DNA of 64,000 nucleotides, taken from contig JBGAPF010000001.1 of the NCBI GenBank assembly GCA_044221445.1, positions 248,001 to 312,000 of the forward strand, in the 5' to 3' direction. Source of the stretch: JBDHTS01 sp044221445 (GTDB lineage Bacteria; Pseudomonadota; Alphaproteobacteria; Micavibrionales; Micavibrionaceae). Both the position numbers and the translations under genes were made by a program. The notes under the pieces are model-generated. The model saw only the letters and a program-made list of their open reading frames with translations. It searched no databases and had not been told where the DNA came from. This document shows, piece after piece, positions 61,092-64,000 of this stretch (position 1 is the stretch's first letter; the number at the start of each line of letters is the position of its first letter).

Positions 61092-62342
61092 TCACGGGGC
61101 GGCTACGGCGGGGGACTCGCGGGCTTGAGGTGCCGGACCTGCTTTACCCAAAGATTCGCTGTTTAACTCTGCCAGTGATATTTCTCCATCGGCGTAAGGG
61201 GTGGGAGATTTACGTTCTTCCTGTGGAACCTTATAATAATCTGCCGCATATCTTTGAGCAGTATCCAGAAACCTTTCGATAAAAATTTTCTGGGCGGGGC
61301 TGTCAAATGCGCCTTCTTCCAGCAGTTTCTTGGCATGAATATATCTCAATTCAGGTTGTTCAGACATTGCGCGATACCCTTCCATGCCGTACGACATGGA
61401 AATGCTCGCCTGCATCTTTTTCTGTAATTCTTCAGGAAGAAGGGAGACAAATCGTTTTAGAGAATCAATATCTTTTTCATCTAGGGCTTTCCTTACCTTA
61501 GACTCCATTCCAGGGTTAAGAATGCCGTATTTTTCTATAAACTTCGTATCGGTCGTCATCTTGGTCAACAGCCTGCCCACGGAGGCGCTATAGGCATCGT
61601 CATCGCTTATGAGACCTTTGCCTACCTCAAAAGCGATTTTCGTTAATGCCTTCGATGCTTCTCCTTCGAAATCATTCCCCTTCAAGCCATTCGGTTTTTC
61701 GCCTGGAAAAACCGAAAAAATAGCTGGCGGATGTTCCCCCCATGTCCCCAGAGGGGCTTCCACCGCAGCCAGAATGCGCAAAGCGCGGAAAGCGTAGGGA
61801 ACGTCTGGATTTTCCTGTTTCCCCTGCAGGTATAGATTCAGATATTCTTTTGCTGCGGCTTCATCGGCATAGCGCTCGCCATTTTGTTCAGTTGGCTTTC
61901 TTGAATGCGCCAGTTCATGCAACAGGGCAAAATTATTATAGTCTTCAATATCTCCTGGGAGGTCTAGCTTCAGCCCTCTTTTTCCCGTTGTCCGATATAT
62001 CAGGTCCTCTTTATCCGCAAAGCCATTCATAATGATGATGGATCCCGCCTCTGGGGCTTCCAAATCTGTATAAGTTACCGCGACCTTTGTAAGGTCGCCC
62101 TCCTTCAGATTTTCGACAATACGTTTGGCAATCTTGTCCGCATCAGCTTCCGGGAAACCGGCGTTTACAAGATGCCTCTTGAAACTCTCCTGCCGTTCTG
62201 GCGGCGGTACCTTCTCGCCGGGCGAGGAAAGTTCAGCGCCACTGATAATGACGACAGGGGGATAAGCATCGCCTTCAAGGAAATCCAGCACAGGAAACTT
62301 CGCCCGCACGGCATTGGATACGGTGATGCCTAGATTACTCAT
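61092..62342 (-). CDS. Putative HExxH zinc metallopeptidase-like protein
   Basis: 416 residues, no signal peptide. The zincin motif His142-Glu143-x-x-His146 is in FALLHELAHSRK, followed by GERYADEAAAKEYL, where Glu156 or Asp160 could be the third ligand, as in the HELAH..E..AD arrangement of ImmA/M48-type enzymes. The rest is helical (EKYGILNPGMESKVRKALDE). The tail is Pro/Ala-rich. It begins 26 bases after murC in the same direction, so it is probably cotranscribed with wall genes. AT-richer than its neighbours. Target unknown. Confidence 0.65.
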   Translation of the reverse strand: MSNLGITVSNAVRAKFPVLDFLEGDAYPPVVIISGAELSSPGEKVPPPERQESFKRHLVNAGFPEADADKIAKRIVENLKEGDLTKVAVTYTDLEAPEAGSIIIMNGFADKEDLIYRTTGKRGLKLDLPGDIEDYNNFALLHELAHSRKPTEQNGERYADEAAAKEYLNLYLQGKQENPDVPYAFRALRILAAVEAPLGTWGEHPPAIFSVFPGEKPNGLKGNDFEGEASKALTKIAFEVGKGLISDDDAYSASVGRLLTKMTTDTKFIEKYGILNPGMESKVRKALDEKDIDSLKRFVSLLPEELQKKMQASISMSYGMEGYRAMSEQPELRYIHAKKLLEEGAFDSPAQKIFIERFLDTAQRYAADYYKVPQEERKSPTPYADGEISLAELNSESLGKAGPAPQARESPAVAAP

Positions 62343-62368
62343 GCAATTATTTTATATTTTTACATAAA

Positions 62369-63826
62369 TCAATTACAAGCTTTTTTATTCTGTTGTGTTT
62401 CTCGTTGCAGGAACTTCACCTGTTCCGGCAGGGCATAGGCCCATTTTGTTACATCCCCTGCCCCCAGGCAGATTACGAAATCGCCGGGCCGCGCCAGGTC
62501 CACGATCATGGTGGCTAAATCCTCCGTCCGGCTCAGTTCCTGGACATCCTTGTGACCGTGCCTGCGAATGCCTTCCGCCAGATGCGCCTTGTCCGCGCCT
62601 TCTATTTCTTCTTCTCCCGCCGCGTAGACGTCGGCGACGATGACGGCGTCCGCGTCGTTGAAGCAGGTGCAGAACTGGTCGAACAGGCTGGAAAGCCTTG
62701 AATACCTGTGCGGCTGCATCACCGCGATGACGCGGCCTTCCGTTCCCTCCACGACTGACCGCGCGGCTTTCAGGACGGCGGCGATCTCCACCGGATGGTG
62801 GCCGTAATCGTCAATCACGGTAATGCCGCCCGCCTCGCCCGTTTTGGTGAAGCGGCGCTTCACCCCGCCGAATCCGGCCAGGGCGCCCTTCATCAGCGGC
62901 ACGGGCATTTTCATTTCCTGCGCGATGGCGAGGGCGGCCAGCGAGTTTTGCACGTTATGCTGGCCCGGCATCGGCAGGCGCACGTCCTTCAGGGTCAGGT
63001 CGTGGCTGTCATAGGAAATCACCACGTCATACGTGCTGCCGCCCGCATCGGCGCGGATGTTGACGGCCCGCACGTCGGCCTGCGGATTCAGGCCATAGGT
63101 GACGATCCGCCTGTCCTGAATCTGTGACACCAGCGCCTGCACCTCCGGGTGGTCGGTGCACATCACTGCGAAGCCGTAAAACGGGATATTCTCGACATAC
63201 TGGCGGTACGCCTGGCGCACCTCGTCGAAGCTGCCGTAATGGTCCATATGCTCGGGGTCGATATTGGTGACGACGGCGACCGTCGCGGGCAGGCGGGTAA
63301 ACGTCCCATCGCTCTCGTCCGCCTCCACCACCATCCAGTCGCTCTGGCCGAACCTTGTGTTGGTGCCGTATTTGTTGACGATGCCGCCGTTGATGACGGT
63401 CGGGTCAAACCCGCCCTCCTCCAGCATCGCGCCGATCATGGTGGTGGTGGTGGTCTTCCCGTGCGTGCCGCCGATGGCGACCGCCCATTTCAGGCGCATC
63501 AGCTCCGCCAGCATCTCCGCCCGCCGCACGACCGGCAGCTTCAGCGCCCGCGCTTCCTGCAGTTCAGGGTTGCCGGGCCTGATGGCGGAGGACACGACCA
63601 CGACGTTGACCGGCTTGCCTCCGGCGTCGTTCAGGTTTTCGGCCTTATGCCCGATATGGACGAAAATGCCCTTGGCCTTGAGCCGCTGGACGTTGGCGCT
63701 CTCGGCGATATCCGACCCCTGGACGGTATAGCCCATCGTGTGCAGGATCTCGGCGATCCCGCTCATCCCTATCCCGCCGATGCCGACGAAATGCAGGGTG
63801 CCGATATCAAGGGGCATGAAGCGCAT
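62369..63826 (-). CDS. murC: UDP-N-acetylmuramate--L-alanine ligase
   Basis: 485 residues. Motifs in order: LHFVGIGGIGMSGIAEIL (UDP-binding), ATP P-loop GGTHGKTTTTTMIG, EADESDGTF, NIDPEHMDHYG, and YGHHPVEIAAVL with HRYSRLSSLFDQF. It adds the first amino acid, L-Ala, to UDP-MurNAc. It is 54 bases after murG, in the usual order. Complete. Confidence 0.97.
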   Translation of the reverse strand: MRFMPLDIGTLHFVGIGGIGMSGIAEILHTMGYTVQGSDIAESANVQRLKAKGIFVHIGHKAENLNDAGGKPVNVVVVSSAIRPGNPELQEARALKLPVVRRAEMLAELMRLKWAVAIGGTHGKTTTTTMIGAMLEEGGFDPTVINGGIVNKYGTNTRFGQSDWMVVEADESDGTFTRLPATVAVVTNIDPEHMDHYGSFDEVRQAYRQYVENIPFYGFAVMCTDHPEVQALVSQIQDRRIVTYGLNPQADVRAVNIRADAGGSTYDVVISYDSHDLTLKDVRLPMPGQHNVQNSLAALAIAQEMKMPVPLMKGALAGFGGVKRRFTKTGEAGGITVIDDYGHHPVEIAAVLKAARSVVEGTEGRVIAVMQPHRYSRLSSLFDQFCTCFNDADAVIVADVYAAGEEEIEGADKAHLAEGIRRHGHKDVQELSRTEDLATMIVDLARPGDFVICLGAGDVTKWAYALPEQVKFLQRETQQNKKACN

Positions 63827-63880
63827 GATATGTCCTTTGCTTCTTCTTAGACAAAAGAGGATAAAGACGCAAATTTCGCG

Positions 63881-64000
63881 TTATGAATCCCGCATATACG
63901 ACAGGTCCACGCCCTGATTCTCTTCCTTGTCCCACCCGCTGGCGAGCGCCGTGACGAGGTTGCCGAGCCGCCGTGCCGCGTCCGGGCGGCCGCAGCTGCG
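63881..64000 (-). CDS. murG: MurG C-terminus (partial, cut by window edge)
   Basis: The last 39 codons of a minus-strand gene ending GRPDAARRLGNLVTALASGW ... DLSYMRDS. The G-P-x-A-A-x-x-L pattern near the end and the position directly before murC fit MurG, the undecaprenyl-PP-MurNAc-pentapeptide GlcNAc-transferase that makes lipid II. Too short for motif checks. Confidence 0.7.
   Translation of the reverse strand, partial: RSCGRPDAARRLGNLVTALASGWDKEENQGVDLSYMRDS

Overview
The window is a chromosomal segment of an alphaproteobacterium, fairly GC-rich with AT-richer islands. Supporting signs are a dcw cell-wall/division cluster (murG-murC-murB-ddl-ftsQ-ftsA-ftsZ-lpxC-bamD-recN-ligA, all on the minus strand), the three-subunit transhydrogenase pntAA-pntAB-pntB, a DUF1476 F1-ATPase inhibitor, purS/purC/purQ/purL followed by bolA and grxD, and a GTTC-N7-GTTC LexA box. 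The lineage cannot be fixed further from sequence alone; Rhodospirillales or a Micavibrio-like group would fit.

Layout. 1-3410: phage-derived block with a T7-type portal protein cut by the window edge and three small genes on the minus strand, divergent from an S24 repressor, with an SOS box between. 3494-4896: pyrE-nadK with an ATGA overlap. 4897-7747: AT-richer accessory island with an EEP-family hydrolase, an AlkA-like glycosylase and a bacterial OPR/FASTK-like RAP-domain protein. 7744-15062: purine genes (purS, purC, purQ, purL), an F1-ATPase inhibitor, bolA and grxD, with an RTX exoprotein gene placed between purQ and purL; purL is split by a frameshift. 15088-23866: three large secreted modular glycosidase-like proteins that share duplicated GH26-like modules and Pro/Cys linkers (one frameshifted), plus a small secreted protein. 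23875-29788: rod-shape operon mreB-mreC-mreD-mrdA-rodA and rpmJ. 30435-38715: a cNMP-binding/EAL protein facing an operon of tolC, type I ABC exporter, hlyD and a CHASE2 adenylate cyclase. 39378-45629: Ate/Bpt-like aminoacyl transferase, pnt operon, an uncharacterised protein and an alpha/beta hydrolase. 45635-64000: the dcw-type region, interrupted by accessory genes (a queuosine-salvage glycohydrolase, an HExxH protein and small hypotheticals).

How the genes work together. The mre/mrd genes and the dcw genes build and divide the wall. The RTX protein carries a type I secretion C-terminus, so the TolC-ABC-HlyD exporter is a plausible route for it. Cyclase and CNB-EAL protein could link cAMP to c-di-GMP near that exporter. 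Most striking observations: an organelle-style RAP protein in a bacterium, an LpxC whose zinc-ligand segment is missing in frame, the purL frameshift, and the secreted glycosidase array. No tRNA, rRNA, CRISPR array or complete insertion sequence was recognised.
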